A program made the position numbers and the translations under genes. The notes below the pieces were generated by a model. That model was not told the origin of the DNA. It made no database searches and saw nothing but the letters and a program-made list of their open reading frames with translations. Positions 17,660 to 26,946 of a DNA stretch of 64,000 nucleotides are shown here, piece by piece; the stretch's first letter is position 1, and every line of letters begins with the position of its first letter. The DNA is from Myxococcales bacterium (GTDB taxonomy: Bacteria; Myxococcota_A; Polyangia; Polyangiales; Polyangiaceae), in contig JADKKK010000036.1 in NCBI GenBank assembly GCA_016720545.1, forward strand, positions 5,492 to 69,491, in the 5' to 3' direction.

Positions 17660-19199
17660 TTACGCGGCGAGCCCGAGCCCCGCCTGAACGCCGCGGAAGA
17701 GCGCGAGCGCGATATCCGACGGAGGCAGGCCGACGACCGCGCGGGTGTCCGCATCAAAGGTCTGCGCGCACTCCGCCGCGAGGTCGCGCAGGGCCTCGCG
17801 CTCCGCGACGCGAACGACGGCGAGCTCCGCCTCGTCGAGCCTCGCGACCAGCCACGCGTCGAGGTCCCACGACAGCGCCGCGTGCTCGGTCTCCTCCTGG
17901 GCTATCGCCGTCATGGCGCGCCGCACGTCGGGCGAGCCCGAGGCGCGCGCCTGGTAGTGGGCGAGGAGCGCGCCGTAGGTCTCACGCACGCACCCCTCCC
18001 GGCGGTTCTCGACGGCCATCGCGAGCAGCGAGCGCGGGAGGAAGGCCCCCGCGACCACCTCGGGCACCGTGGCCGCGCGCTCCGCGGCGAGCGCGCCGAT
18101 CGCGCGCGCGTGGCGTCGCTCGTCTTCGGCGGCGGCGAGCGCCCGGGCCACCAGCCCCTCGGGTGCCCCATGCGCGCCGAGCTCCGCGGCCATGCGCTCG
18201 AACGCGATCACGCTGGCCGCCTCGAGGTGCGCCATCGACGCGAAGTACGCGCCCGCGCACGACGCCAGGTCTGCCAGGCCGCCCGCCCCGTTCGTGTTTT
18301 GCGCCCCCCGGTCGGTTGCCAGGCCGCCCTCGCCTCGGCTCGCTTTGCGTGTTCGCCGGCTCGAGGCCCGCGGGCTTTCGCCCCGCGACGGGGCAACCGG
18401 TCGTCGGCTGCTCCTTCACGCGCACGCGCGCCTCTTCGGTCACCACGCCGGCGGGCGTCACGCGGAAGGAGATCTCGTCGACCGTATCGTAGCTCTTCGT
18501 GGGGTCCTTCGGATCCTGGGCGCACTGCGCGTCGATCACCTTCACGGAGAACGTGCCGTCGGCGTGTTGGAGCACGTTGTTCTTGCCCGACTCGCACGCG
18601 ACGTAGTGACGCGCCTCCACCGCCGCCACGGCCTCCGTGGGAGTGTCGATCGGCAAGAAGCCCTTTTTCACGTCCTCGCGCTTGCCGATGACGGCCACCG
18701 TGTCGCCGCTGGTGGTGCGCACCTGGCGGGCCGGGAACGGCGGGCAGAACCCCTGACACGCCGACCAGTACGGCGTGGCCGGCTCGAAAGCGTCGAGCGC
18801 CGTGCTGCACGCCGTGGGGTCGTTGGCCTTCGAGCACGCGAGCCCCACCTTGTGCGTAGAGGGCTTCATGCCGGTGGGCTTGCTGTCGCCCGAGAGCTCA
18901 TAGCCCCCGAGGAACTGCACGCCCGACGCCAGCGTCGCGTCCTTCGGGAACAGATAGCTTCGTTCGTCGTCGGAGAGGCACACGCTGAGCGCGAAGGGCG
19001 GGAGCGTCCCGCCGTCGCCGGGCGGACGCGCGTCCGGCGTGGCGCCGTCGGGCAGCGCGCCGTCGGTGAGCGCGCCGTCCACCCCGGCGTCTGCGCCCGC
19101 GTCGGGCTCGACGGCGATCGCGCCGCTGCAGCCGACGGTGACAGCCGTGGCGCCAAGGAGAGAAGCGAAGAGGGCGTGGAGGCGGAGGGACGTGGTCAT
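17660..19199 (-). CDS. Lipoprotein with C-terminal ferritin-like domain, one frameshift
   Basis: The first part (ATG at 19199) has lipobox T-V-G-C, an Asp/Gly/Ala linker and a Cys-rich domain (SVCLSDDERSYLFPKD, VGLACSKAND, CQGFCPPFPARQVR), ending GCPVAGRKPAGLEPA. The second part, in another frame, reads GGLADLASCAGAYFASMAHLEAASVIAFERMAAEL and is a four-helix ferritin-like domain (ERRHARAIGALA, AQEETEHAAL). The first Glu/His pair is in HLEAAS and the second in QEETEHA. Joining them needs one base change in the C6 run at 18303-18308. Many myxobacterial proteins have exactly this 'G-R-(R/K)-P-x-G-L' junction before a ferritin-like domain, so a single protein of about 510 residues is likely. The break may be a homopolymer error. 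Confidence 0.65.
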
Positions 19200-19417
19200 G
19201 CCCTCGCTCAAGCAATCCGCGTGCCCGTCGATTCGGGCCGAAGTCCGCTGGTTTCGGCGGGGCGCCGACCTCGGTGGCACGCCCCGGCTCACGACCCGCC
19301 GGCTTGGCCCTGCCGGCGCGGATCATTTTTCACGCAACGCAGGTTTCACGCAACGCGGAGCGCGCCCCCGCCGAGAGGGGCTCGTCGGGCACGAACGCCC
19401 CTTCGGAGAACCACCCC

Positions 19418-20626
19418 ATGCGCACCTCGAACGCCCTCGCCCCCTCGCTCTTCATGGCCCTCGTCTTCGCCTTCGGCTCCGCCGCCTGCGCGATCGACCC
19501 CGCAGCTCCGGGGGCCTCCCCCACCGATCCCTCGGCGCCGGCCACGGCCCCTCTGCCTGGGCCCATCGGGCCGCCGGCCGCGCTCGACTTCACGCCCTCG
19601 AACTTCGACCTCCGCGGAGTCGACGTCGCGAAGCTCGGCGACGTGGTCGTCGACGAGGCGCGCTGCGACGTGCGCTCCGACGAGGCCGACGCGTGCAGGT
19701 CGATCGACCCCGCCCGCACCGCCTTCAAGCTCGTGGACCAGCCAGGCGGCGGGAAGCTAGGCGTGTACTTTGCACGCAACTGGCGCGTCGAGCCCAACGC
19801 CGCGATCCAGGTCGCCGGGCCCTACGCGATCGCGTTCGTCGCGCTCGACACGTTCTCTCTCGAGGGCTCGCTCGACGTGTCCGCCCGCGGCGACGCGGTG
19901 TCGCCCGGCGGCTTCAAGGCGCCCCACAACAGCGGCGGCGGCAAGGTCGACGGCGCGGGCAAGGGCGGCGGCCGCGCGGGCACCTCGAGCAGCGGCGCGG
20001 GGGGCGGCGGGTACTGCGGCGCCGGAGGCCGAGGCGGCAGGAACGATCCTTCGGCGACCGCGAGCGCGGGCGGCGGCGTCTACGGCTCCGACGCGCTCGT
20101 CCCTCTCGTGGGCGGCTCATCGGGCGGCCTCGGCGAGATCACGGCGGGCAGCGGCGGCGGCGCCGTGCAGCTCGTCGCGGGCCGCAGGCTCGTCATCGGC
20201 CCCCTCGGGGTCGTCAGCGCCGGCGGCGGCGGCGGCACCTTCGGCGGCGGGCCAGGCGCCAAGCAGCAGCCGGGCTCCGGCGGCGGCTCGGGCGGCGCGA
20301 TCCTGCTCGAGGCGCCCGTGGTCGAGCACGCCGGGCTCGTCGCGGCCAACGGGGGCGCCGGCGGCGGCCGGGAGCAAGGCCAAGACGCCCGCGCGAGCGA
20401 GGCGCCCGCCACGAGCGCCTACTCCAGCGAGGGCACGGCCGGCGGCGAGGGCAGCGCCGACGCGACGGTCGCTGGCGGCGACGGCGTCGCCATCCCCGAC
20501 TACGCCGGCACGGGCGGCGGCGGCGGCGCGGGGCGCGTGCGCGTCAACGCCGACCGCGCGACGCTCACCGGGAAGCTCTCGCCCGCGCTCGGACAGTGCG
20601 CGACGCAGGGTCGGCTCAAGCGGTGA
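19418..20626 (+). CDS. Gly-rich exported lipoprotein
   Basis: 402 residues from the ATG at 19418. The signal LFMALVFAFGSAAC gives a lipobox, followed by a Pro/Thr/Ala linker. After a 60-residue segment ending ARNWRVEPNAAIQVAGPYAIAFVALDTFSLEGSLDVSA (a beta-helix-like start) comes a long Gly-rich part (SGGGKVDGAGKGGGRAG, SGAGGGGYCGAGGRGG, AGGGGGTFGGGPGAK) with blocks LVAGRRLVIGPLGVVSAGG. The repeated 'x-h-x-h-x-G..G' pattern resembles right-handed beta-helix or glycine-rich surface proteins seen in myxobacteria. It is a secreted, cell-surface protein with no enzyme motif found. Confidence 0.65.
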   Translation: MRTSNALAPSLFMALVFAFGSAACAIDPAAPGASPTDPSAPATAPLPGPIGPPAALDFTPSNFDLRGVDVAKLGDVVVDEARCDVRSDEADACRSIDPARTAFKLVDQPGGGKLGVYFARNWRVEPNAAIQVAGPYAIAFVALDTFSLEGSLDVSARGDAVSPGGFKAPHNSGGGKVDGAGKGGGRAGTSSSGAGGGGYCGAGGRGGRNDPSATASAGGGVYGSDALVPLVGGSSGGLGEITAGSGGGAVQLVAGRRLVIGPLGVVSAGGGGGTFGGGPGAKQQPGSGGGSGGAILLEAPVVEHAGLVAANGGAGGGREQGQDARASEAPATSAYSSEGTAGGEGSADATVAGGDGVAIPDYAGTGGGGGAGRVRVNADRATLTGKLSPALGQCATQGRLKR

Positions 20627-20713
20627 CACCGCGGGCGGCGTCGCGGGCGCCGCCATTCAAGTGCACTTTGCACACATCGGCGACACGAGGCGCGTGTCGG
20701 GGCGAGGCCGCGC

Positions 20714-21538
20714 TCACTCGAGCTTGAACACGCGCTTCGCGTTGCCGCTCAGGAAGAGCCCCTTGGCCTCGTCGTCGAGCGCGAGCGAGTCGACCTGGGC
20801 GAGGCAGCTGCCCGGGAGCATCATGGGGTAGTTGCTCCCGAACAGCACCTTTCGGCGCCCGTGGCCGCGCATGTAGGCCACGAGCTGCGCTGGGTAGCGG
20901 CTCGGCTTGTACGCCGAGGTGTCGATGTACACGTTCGGGTATTTCGTGGCGAGCGCGATCATCTCGTCGGTCCACGGATACCCGATATGCCCGCCCACGA
21001 TCACGAGCTCGGGGAAGTCGAGAGCCACCTCGTCGAGATAGGGAATCGGCCTCCCAGGGTCGGAGCGACACAGCGGGCCCGCGTGGCCTACCTGCAGGCA
21101 GAACGGAATGCCCAGCTCGATGCACTCCGCGTAGAGCGGATAATACTGTGCGGCGTTCGGCGGCGCGTTCCACAGCCACGGCAGCATGCGCAGCGCGCGG
21201 AAGCCGAGGGTCTTCACGGCGCGCCGCAGCTCCCGCACGGCGTCCATCGGCCGAGAGAGATTGACCGAGGCCACTCCCACGTAGAGCTCGGGCGCGGAGG
21301 CGACCACGGCGGCGACCTCGTCGTTCGAGAGCAGCGGCCCGGAGGGGCCCCACCACGCGGTGACCAGCGCACGCGTCACGCCGGCCGAGGTGAGGGCCGC
21401 CGTGGTGAGCTCGTGGGGTATCTCGTCGGGGACCTCGGCGTCGGCGCTCCAGCGGCGCAGGGTCTGGAACATCGGGTTCCGCGCGAAGGCGGGGGTGGGG
21501 TGTTGAATCCACGCGTCGACAATTTGGGGAGCGCTCAC
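20714..21538 (-). CDS. Amidohydrolase-2 family TIM-barrel hydrolase
   Basis: 274 residues from a GTG (VSAPQIVDAWIQHPTP). Segments FRALRMLPWLWNAPPN, LGIPFCLQVGHAGPLCRSD, FPELVIVGGHIGYPWTDEMI and VLFGSNYPMM follow the amidohydrolase_2 pattern (PF04909): His in the VGH and GGH motifs and the Asn/Ser in the S-N-Y-P position where many relatives have S-D-(W/F)-P. The N-terminal H-x-H is replaced by A-W-I-Q-H-P, as in a subgroup of this family. Members hydrolyse or decarboxylate small carboxylates (e.g. ACMSD, 4-oxalomesaconate). The substrate is unknown. The gene stands alone. Confidence 0.7.
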   Translation of the reverse strand: MSAPQIVDAWIQHPTPAFARNPMFQTLRRWSADAEVPDEIPHELTTAALTSAGVTRALVTAWWGPSGPLLSNDEVAAVVASAPELYVGVASVNLSRPMDAVRELRRAVKTLGFRALRMLPWLWNAPPNAAQYYPLYAECIELGIPFCLQVGHAGPLCRSDPGRPIPYLDEVALDFPELVIVGGHIGYPWTDEMIALATKYPNVYIDTSAYKPSRYPAQLVAYMRGHGRRKVLFGSNYPMMLPGSCLAQVDSLALDDEAKGLFLSGNAKRVFKLE

Positions 21539-21628
21539 GCGGCCGAGCGTATCTCGCCTCGGCGAGGCCGCAACCGAGGCCTTCGCCGCCGCGCGTGACC
21601 TCCGGCGGGGGAGGCGCGACAATGCGGC

Positions 21629-22507
21629 ATGAGGCGCGCCCCCACCCCGGTCTTGCGGCGGCTCCCGGCTCGCGTCGCGCTCGCGTGCCTGCTCGTCGCG
21701 GCCTGCCGCGCCGAGGAGACGCGGCCGCCCCGGCCGCCCCCGCAGCCGCCGTACGGGCCGTACGCGCCACCCGGCTACGGACCCGGCGTCCCGCCAGCGA
21801 CCCCCTACGCGCCGCCACCCGGGCCGCAGACCCCACCCGGACCGGCGATCGCGCGCGCGCCCGGGTTCCCGTGCGCCAGCGACGCCGATCTCGCGTGCGC
21901 GTTCTCCCACTGCGCCGGCGGCACCTGCGGCGGCTGCGCGTCGGACGCGGACTGCAAGCCCAACGCCGCCTGCTCGGTGACGCCGCTCGGGGCCGCGTGC
22001 CTCGCTCGCTTCGGAGGCCCGCCTCACGTCCCGCCTCAGGTCCCGCCTCAGGTCCCGCCTCAGGTCCCGCCTCAGGTCCCGCCTCAGGTCCCGCCTCAGG
22101 TCCCGCCTCAGACCACGGGCGACCGCTTCGAGGCGGCGCGGCAGCTATGCGTCACGCGCACGAACGAGTACCGCGCGCGGGTCGGCGTGCGGCCGGTGGT
22201 CCGCCGCCCCGACCAAGAGGCCTGCGTCGACAGCGAGGCCGCCTCGGACACGAGCGCCGGTCCCCACGCGACCATGGGCCGCTGCCACGAGTCGGCCCAG
22301 AACGCGTGCCCCAACTACCCCGGCCAGAGCCCCGAGGCCACGCTCTCCGACTGCCTCGCCCAGATGTTCGCGGAGGGGCCGGGCGAGCCATACAAAGATC
22401 ACGGCCACTACATCAACATGACCTCGCCTTCGTACACCGGCGTCGCGTGCGGCTTCCACACCACGCCCTCGGGCAAGCTCTGGATCAACCAGGATTTCTT
22501 TAGGTGA
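21629..22507 (+). CDS. CAP/SCP-domain lipoprotein with VPPQ tandem repeats
   Basis: 292 residues. Lipobox L-L-V-A-A-C, a Pro-rich linker, then a Cys-rich EGF-like piece (FPCASDADLACAFSHC, CGGCASDADC), followed by six to seven copies of VPPQ. After the repeats (ATTGDRFEAARQLCVTRTNEYR) comes a CAP domain: NEYRARVGV, ACVDSEAASDTS, GPHATMGRCHESAQN, GHYINMTSPSYTGVACGF. The C-terminal block GHYINMTSP is CAP motif-like (G-H-Y-x-N). CAP proteins bind lipids or act as proteases or cell-wall modifiers. The mature protein is probably on the cell surface, with the repeat as a flexible spacer. Confidence 0.75.
   Translation: MRRAPTPVLRRLPARVALACLLVAACRAEETRPPRPPPQPPYGPYAPPGYGPGVPPATPYAPPPGPQTPPGPAIARAPGFPCASDADLACAFSHCAGGTCGGCASDADCKPNAACSVTPLGAACLARFGGPPHVPPQVPPQVPPQVPPQVPPQVPPQVPPQTTGDRFEAARQLCVTRTNEYRARVGVRPVVRRPDQEACVDSEAASDTSAGPHATMGRCHESAQNACPNYPGQSPEATLSDCLAQMFAEGPGEPYKDHGHYINMTSPSYTGVACGFHTTPSGKLWINQDFFR
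22028..22111 (+). repeat. 12-bp tandem repeat (GTCCCGCCTCAG) coding VPPQ
   Basis: About seven back-to-back identical copies of a 12-bp unit inside the CAP-domain gene; each codes V-P-P-Q. The perfect units point to recent slippage and probable length variation between strains. In frame, so gain or loss of units leaves the protein intact. Confidence 0.85.
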
Positions 22508-22574
22508 CTCGCGCACGGCGGCCGCGCGCGCCGCGCGCGTTGGCCCGCGGCGCGCTTCGTGATACCCCCTTCGC

Positions 22575-24581
22575 GTGAGCTTCGTCACCGCGCTGGCGCT
22601 CGCGGTCGCCCTCCTCGTCGCGGCGCCCGTGCTCGCCCACCGACTGCGGCGACAGCGGGCCGACGTCGTGCCGTTCGCGCCCGCGCACCTCGTGACGGCG
22701 ACGCCGCCGAAGGCCCGCAAGCGCTCGCGCCTGGAGGACCGGGCGCTCCTCGCGGTGCGCGCCCTCGCGGTCGTGGTGCTCGCGCTCCTCGGCGCCTCCC
22801 CGCTCGTCACCTGCTCGCGCCTCGCGCTCGATCGTGACGGCGGCGCCTCCGTCGCGCTCGCCCTCGTGCTCGACGACTCGGGCAGCATGCGGGCGACGCT
22901 CCCCTCCGGAAAGACGCGCTTCGCGGCGGCGGTCGCGGGGGCCGAGCAGCTCGTCTCGAGCGCGCGCGAGGGGGACGCGATCGCGATCGTGCTCGCGGGC
23001 GCGCCGCCGCGGGTCCTCCTCGCGCCCACCACCGATCTCGCGGCCGTGCGCGCGGCCCTGCGCGACGCGCGCCCGAGCGACCGCGCCACCGAGCTCGTCG
23101 AGGCCCTGGCGATGTCCGAGGGCCTGCTCACCGGGCTGCCGCAGATAGACAAGAAACTTGTCCTTCTCAGCGATCGCGCCGACGGCCACCCCGAGGGCGC
23201 GCCGCTCGGCGCCGACCGCAAGCTGCCCGTGTGGGCGCCGCTGCCCGAGCTGGCGGAGAAGGTGACCGACTGCGCCGTGATCACCGCCGACCGGGCCGGC
23301 ACGTCCGTGCGCGTGCGCGTCGCGTGCACGCCGGGCGAGACGTTCGCGGGGCGCTCGGTGGAGGTGCGCTCACGCGACGGCAGCCGCGCGTTCGGCAGCT
23401 CGCCCGGCGTGACATCCTCCGCGACCGAGGTGTCGATCACGGTCGCGCCCGACGCGCCCGACGACCTCGTCGCGCGCTTGGCAGGCGCCGACGCGGTGGC
23501 GAGCAACGACGCCGCGCCGGTGCTGACCGAGGCCGGCCCGACCGCGCTCGCGGTCGTCGCCGATCCTGCGAGCGAGACCGTGGTGACCGGCGGCAGCCCG
23601 GTCGTCGAGCAGGCCTACGCCGCGCTCCACACCGAGCTCGCCCTGCGCCCGCTCCCGCAGCTCCCCGACCGCCTCGAGGACCTGGCCGCGTTCGCGGGCG
23701 TCGTCGTCGACGATCCGCCCGGGCTCACCCCCGAGCAGCGCGCCGCGCTCGGCGCATTCCTCCAGCGAGGCGGCGTCGCGCTCTTCGCGCTCGGCCCGCG
23801 GGCGGCCCAGGCCCCGCTCGGCGCAAATTTCGCCCCCGTGCTCACGCAGGCAGTCACCTGGGGAAAGAACCCCGGCCACGTGTCAGGCGGCGCGCCCCAG
23901 CCCGACGGCGCCGAGCCCAAGTCCGCGCACGCCCTCTTCGCCGAGGCCGCCCCGAGCCTGCGCGATCTCGGGGCGCCCGACCGCGCGACGCTCGGCCCCA
24001 CCGACATCCCGACCTTCGAGTCCCTGCTGGCCTTCTCCGACGGCAGCCCGCTCGTCGCGAGGCGCGCCGTGGGCGCGGGCGTGGTGTGGGTGGTCGCGCT
24101 CCCCTTCTCGGTCCATGGCAGCGATCTGGTGCTGCGCCCGGGCTTCCTCTCGCTCCTCGACGCGTTCGCCGACGTCGCGCGGTCGCGGGCGGAGCGGCGC
24201 CGCACCGAGGTGGGCGCGCCGTGGCTGCTCCGCGAGGACGGGAACGGTGCGCTCGCGATAGCCGCGATACGAGACCCGAACGGCGAGCCCCTCGCCACCA
24301 CCCGCGACGCGGAGGGCGTCCGGACGAGCCCCGGCCTCGTGGGCGCGTACGAGCTCACGCGGGGCGATCGCGCGGAGCGCCGCGTGGTGTCGGCCTCGCC
24401 GCGAGAGCTCGACACGCGCCCGCGCGCCGCGCCTCCTTCGCGGGAGGGAGCGCGCGCCGGCGGCTCCGCCCACACCCAGGTCGACCTCTCCTGGACGCTC
24501 GCCCTCGCCCTCCTCGCGCTCCTCGCCGCCGAGCTCACGCTCCGCGTCGTGATGCGGCCCCGCGCCGGCGTCGCGAGCTGA
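22575..24581 (+). CDS. BatA-like membrane protein with vWA domain
   Basis: 668 residues from a GTG. The N-terminus has the BatA (TIGR02226-like) pattern of two helices around a basic loop (ALALAVALLVAAPVLAHRLRR, LLAVRALAVVVLALLGASP), then a von Willebrand A domain with its MIDAS ALVLDDSGSMRA. A long beta-rich periplasmic part follows, with a second Rossmann-like subdomain (VVVDDPPGLTPEQR, GVALFALGPRAA), and the C-terminus is one helix (LSWTLALALLALLAAELTL). Layout: membrane anchored, vWA outside. BatA genes normally sit with a MoxR ATPase and a DUF58 gene; none is seen here. The next genes are a two-component pair. Confidence 0.65.
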   Translation: MSFVTALALAVALLVAAPVLAHRLRRQRADVVPFAPAHLVTATPPKARKRSRLEDRALLAVRALAVVVLALLGASPLVTCSRLALDRDGGASVALALVLDDSGSMRATLPSGKTRFAAAVAGAEQLVSSAREGDAIAIVLAGAPPRVLLAPTTDLAAVRAALRDARPSDRATELVEALAMSEGLLTGLPQIDKKLVLLSDRADGHPEGAPLGADRKLPVWAPLPELAEKVTDCAVITADRAGTSVRVRVACTPGETFAGRSVEVRSRDGSRAFGSSPGVTSSATEVSITVAPDAPDDLVARLAGADAVASNDAAPVLTEAGPTALAVVADPASETVVTGGSPVVEQAYAALHTELALRPLPQLPDRLEDLAAFAGVVVDDPPGLTPEQRAALGAFLQRGGVALFALGPRAAQAPLGANFAPVLTQAVTWGKNPGHVSGGAPQPDGAEPKSAHALFAEAAPSLRDLGAPDRATLGPTDIPTFESLLAFSDGSPLVARRAVGAGVVWVVALPFSVHGSDLVLRPGFLSLLDAFADVARSRAERRRTEVGAPWLLREDGNGALAIAAIRDPNGEPLATTRDAEGVRTSPGLVGAYELTRGDRAERRVVSASPRELDTRPRAAPPSREGARAGGSAHTQVDLSWTLALALLALLAAELTLRVVMRPRAGVAS

Positions 24582-24655
24582 GGGCGCGCTCGGACGGCGC
24601 GCGACCCACGCCTGCCGGCGCCGAACACGCGCGAAAGAGCGCTATCCTGCGTGGA

Positions 24656-25363
24656 ATGCCCCGGGTCCTCCTCGTCGACGACGACGCTGCGCTGCTCGAC
24701 GTGCTCACGCTGGCCTTTACGGACGCCGGCCATGAGATCTCCACGGCGAAAGACGGGCGCGAGGCGCTCGCGACCCTCACGCGCGATCCGCCGCACCTCC
24801 TCGTGACCGACGTGAACCTCCCGCACCTCGACGGGTATTCGCTCGTGCGGGAGCTTCGCGCGCGCGGCTCGAAGCTCCCCATCGTTCTCTTGACGTCTCG
24901 AGACACCGAGGTCGACGAGATCCTCGGCTTCGATCTCGGCGCGGACGATTTCGTTTCGAAGCCCTTCTCGACCCGCGCGCTGCTCGCCCGCGTCACCGCG
25001 CTCCTTCGGCGAGAGGCAGCGCGTGAAGACGCGCCGCAGGCGCAGGCCGCGAGCGCAGGTAAAACGGCGCTCGTGTGTGGAGACCTCACGCTCGACACCG
25101 AGCGGGTCGAGGCCCGCCACCGCGGGACGGCGATCACCGTGACGATGACTGAGTTTCGACTGCTCGAGGCGTTCGTTCGGCGGCCGGGCGTCGTGCTCTC
25201 GCGCACCCGTTTGCTCGAGCTCGCGCGGGGCGACGACGGCGTCGTCGACGATCGCCTGGTCGACACCTACGTGAGGCGGATTCGCCGCAAGCTCGAGGCG
25301 ATCGAGCCGGGATTCTCGGGCATCGAGACCGTCATCGGCGCCGGCTATCGGCTCCGCACATGA
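24656..25363 (+). CDS. OmpR-family response regulator
   Basis: 235 residues, ATG at 24656. The receiver domain has the acidic pair DDD at 8-10, the phospho-acceptor in LLVTDVNLPHLDGY (D52), LTSR and a Lys in FVSKPFS. The C-terminal winged helix includes MTEFRLLEAFVRRPGVVLSRTRLLELA and VDTYVRRIRRKLE, of the OmpR/PhoB type. The stop overlaps the kinase start (ATGA), so the pair is translated together. The regulon is not visible from sequence alone. Confidence 0.85.
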   Translation: MPRVLLVDDDAALLDVLTLAFTDAGHEISTAKDGREALATLTRDPPHLLVTDVNLPHLDGYSLVRELRARGSKLPIVLLTSRDTEVDEILGFDLGADDFVSKPFSTRALLARVTALLRREAAREDAPQAQAASAGKTALVCGDLTLDTERVEARHRGTAITVTMTEFRLLEAFVRRPGVVLSRTRLLELARGDDGVVDDRLVDTYVRRIRRKLEAIEPGFSGIETVIGAGYRLRT

Positions 25364-26886
25364 GCCGGCGAGACGACCCTCTCCGCGACTCGGCGCGCTA
25401 TTCGCTGCGCCTGCGCGTGTTCCTCGCCGTGGCGCTCGCGGGCCTGTCGCTCCCACTCCTCGTGTTCGTCGTGAGCCAGGTCGAGCGCACGGTGCCCGAG
25501 GCGCTGTGGCGCAAGACCCTCGACGCCACCGACGCCGTGACCCTCGACGTGGAGGCCTACGATCGCCCGTCCGAGGCGCGGGTGGTCGCGATCGCCGAGA
25601 AGTACCGGGCGCGGATCCGCGTCGTCCCGCGGGTGGGCGTGGAAGGCGCGCTCGACGTCGACCGCGACGATCCGCGCGACGCCATGCACCCGGTCGAGGC
25701 GTTCTTCTTCTTCGCCCGCTCCACCGAGACCTCGAGAGACTACGACTCCATCACGCCCATCCTCGCGCGGCCCGAGGTCTCCTACGCGCTCGCGCGCGGT
25801 CTCTACATCGACTGCGCGCGCGATGGCCTCCGCGTGTGCCGCGCCACGCGGCCCGCGCACGACAGGGAGAGCCGGGCGTGGGTGGTGTACGTCGACAAGA
25901 GCTCGGCGCGCCCCGTCGAGGAGGTCTACCTCGTGCGCCGCATCTTGCTGCGACTCTCGCTCGTGACCGCACCGCTGGCGATGGCGCTGGGCTTCTGGGC
26001 GGCGCGAAGGGTGACCGCTCCGATTGCCAGGCTCCGGCGGCAGGCGCTCGAAAAAGCGAGCTCCGAGAGCCCCAACGCAGACCTGGCCGAACACGCCGAC
26101 GAGGTGGGGGACCTCGCCTCGGCGCTCAACTCGCTCCTTGGCGCGCTCGCGCGGAGGCGGGCCGAGAACGAGGCGTTCGTCGCCGACGTGGTGCACGAGA
26201 TGAAGAGCCCTGTCGCCGCCATCACGGCCGTGGCCGAGGCGCTCGAGGCCCCGGTGGACGACGCGCGCCGCGAGCGACTCGCCCGCGCCCTCGGATCGAG
26301 CGCCACAAAGCTAGACGCGCTCGTCAGCCATTTCCTCGACCTCGCGCGAGCGGAAGCAGGCATGCCGCGCGAGGATCGCGAGCGCGTCGACCTGGCGGAG
26401 CTTCTGGGTGCCGCGGTCGTGCGCTTCGCGGAGGACCCTCGCTATTCGGGCGTCCAGTTCTCCGCCGAAGCGCGCGGCCCGCACCTCGTGTTTGGCGTCC
26501 GCCGGAGACTGGATGCGCTCGTTCGGGAGCTCCTCGACAACGCGGCATCATTCGCCGGTGCGCGAGCGGAGCCGGGGCTCGTGCAGGTGTCGCTCACGAC
26601 GACCCACGGGGGCGGGAGAGAGGTCGTCCACCTCGAGGTTCACGACAACGGCCCGGGCATCCCGCCCGAGGCCCTCCCGCGAGTGTTTCAGCGCTTCTTC
26701 ACGACCCGAGGGGAGAAGCGCGGCACGGGCCTAGGCCTCGCGCTCGTACACGCCGTGGCGGTCGCCCACGGCGGCTCAGCGAGCGCAGAGACCGGCGAGC
26801 ACGGCGCGACGATCCGTGTGACGCTGCCTGCGCTCGTGGGGGAGCTCGCGCGGGCCGTCGAGCGCCCGACGGAGGCATCGACCTGA
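25360..26886 (+). CDS. Membrane sensor histidine kinase
   Basis: 508 residues. The first TM helix is FLAVALAGLSLPLLVFVVS, then a ~150-residue sensor region that should be periplasmic, then TM2 (SLVTAPLAMALGFWAA), HAMP, the dimerisation box VVHEMKSPVAAITAVAEA (H279), and the ATPase with N box LLDNAASFA, G1 DNGPGIP, F/G2 RFFTTRGEKRGTGLGLALVHAVA. Cognate partner of 24656-25363 by overlap. The sensor has two Cys close together (YIDCARDGLRVCRATRP), which may form a disulfide or bind metal. The signal is unknown. Confidence 0.85.
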   Translation: MSRRDDPLRDSARYSLRLRVFLAVALAGLSLPLLVFVVSQVERTVPEALWRKTLDATDAVTLDVEAYDRPSEARVVAIAEKYRARIRVVPRVGVEGALDVDRDDPRDAMHPVEAFFFFARSTETSRDYDSITPILARPEVSYALARGLYIDCARDGLRVCRATRPAHDRESRAWVVYVDKSSARPVEEVYLVRRILLRLSLVTAPLAMALGFWAARRVTAPIARLRRQALEKASSESPNADLAEHADEVGDLASALNSLLGALARRRAENEAFVADVVHEMKSPVAAITAVAEALEAPVDDARRERLARALGSSATKLDALVSHFLDLARAEAGMPREDRERVDLAELLGAAVVRFAEDPRYSGVQFSAEARGPHLVFGVRRRLDALVRELLDNAASFAGARAEPGLVQVSLTTTHGGGREVVHLEVHDNGPGIPPEALPRVFQRFFTTRGEKRGTGLGLALVHAVAVAHGGSASAETGEHGATIRVTLPALVGELARAVERPTEAST

Positions 26887-26946
26887 GGGCAGGCGCTGGC
26901 CCCCAACGATGACCTCGCGCGAACGCTGACCGCCGCGGGCGGGCCC

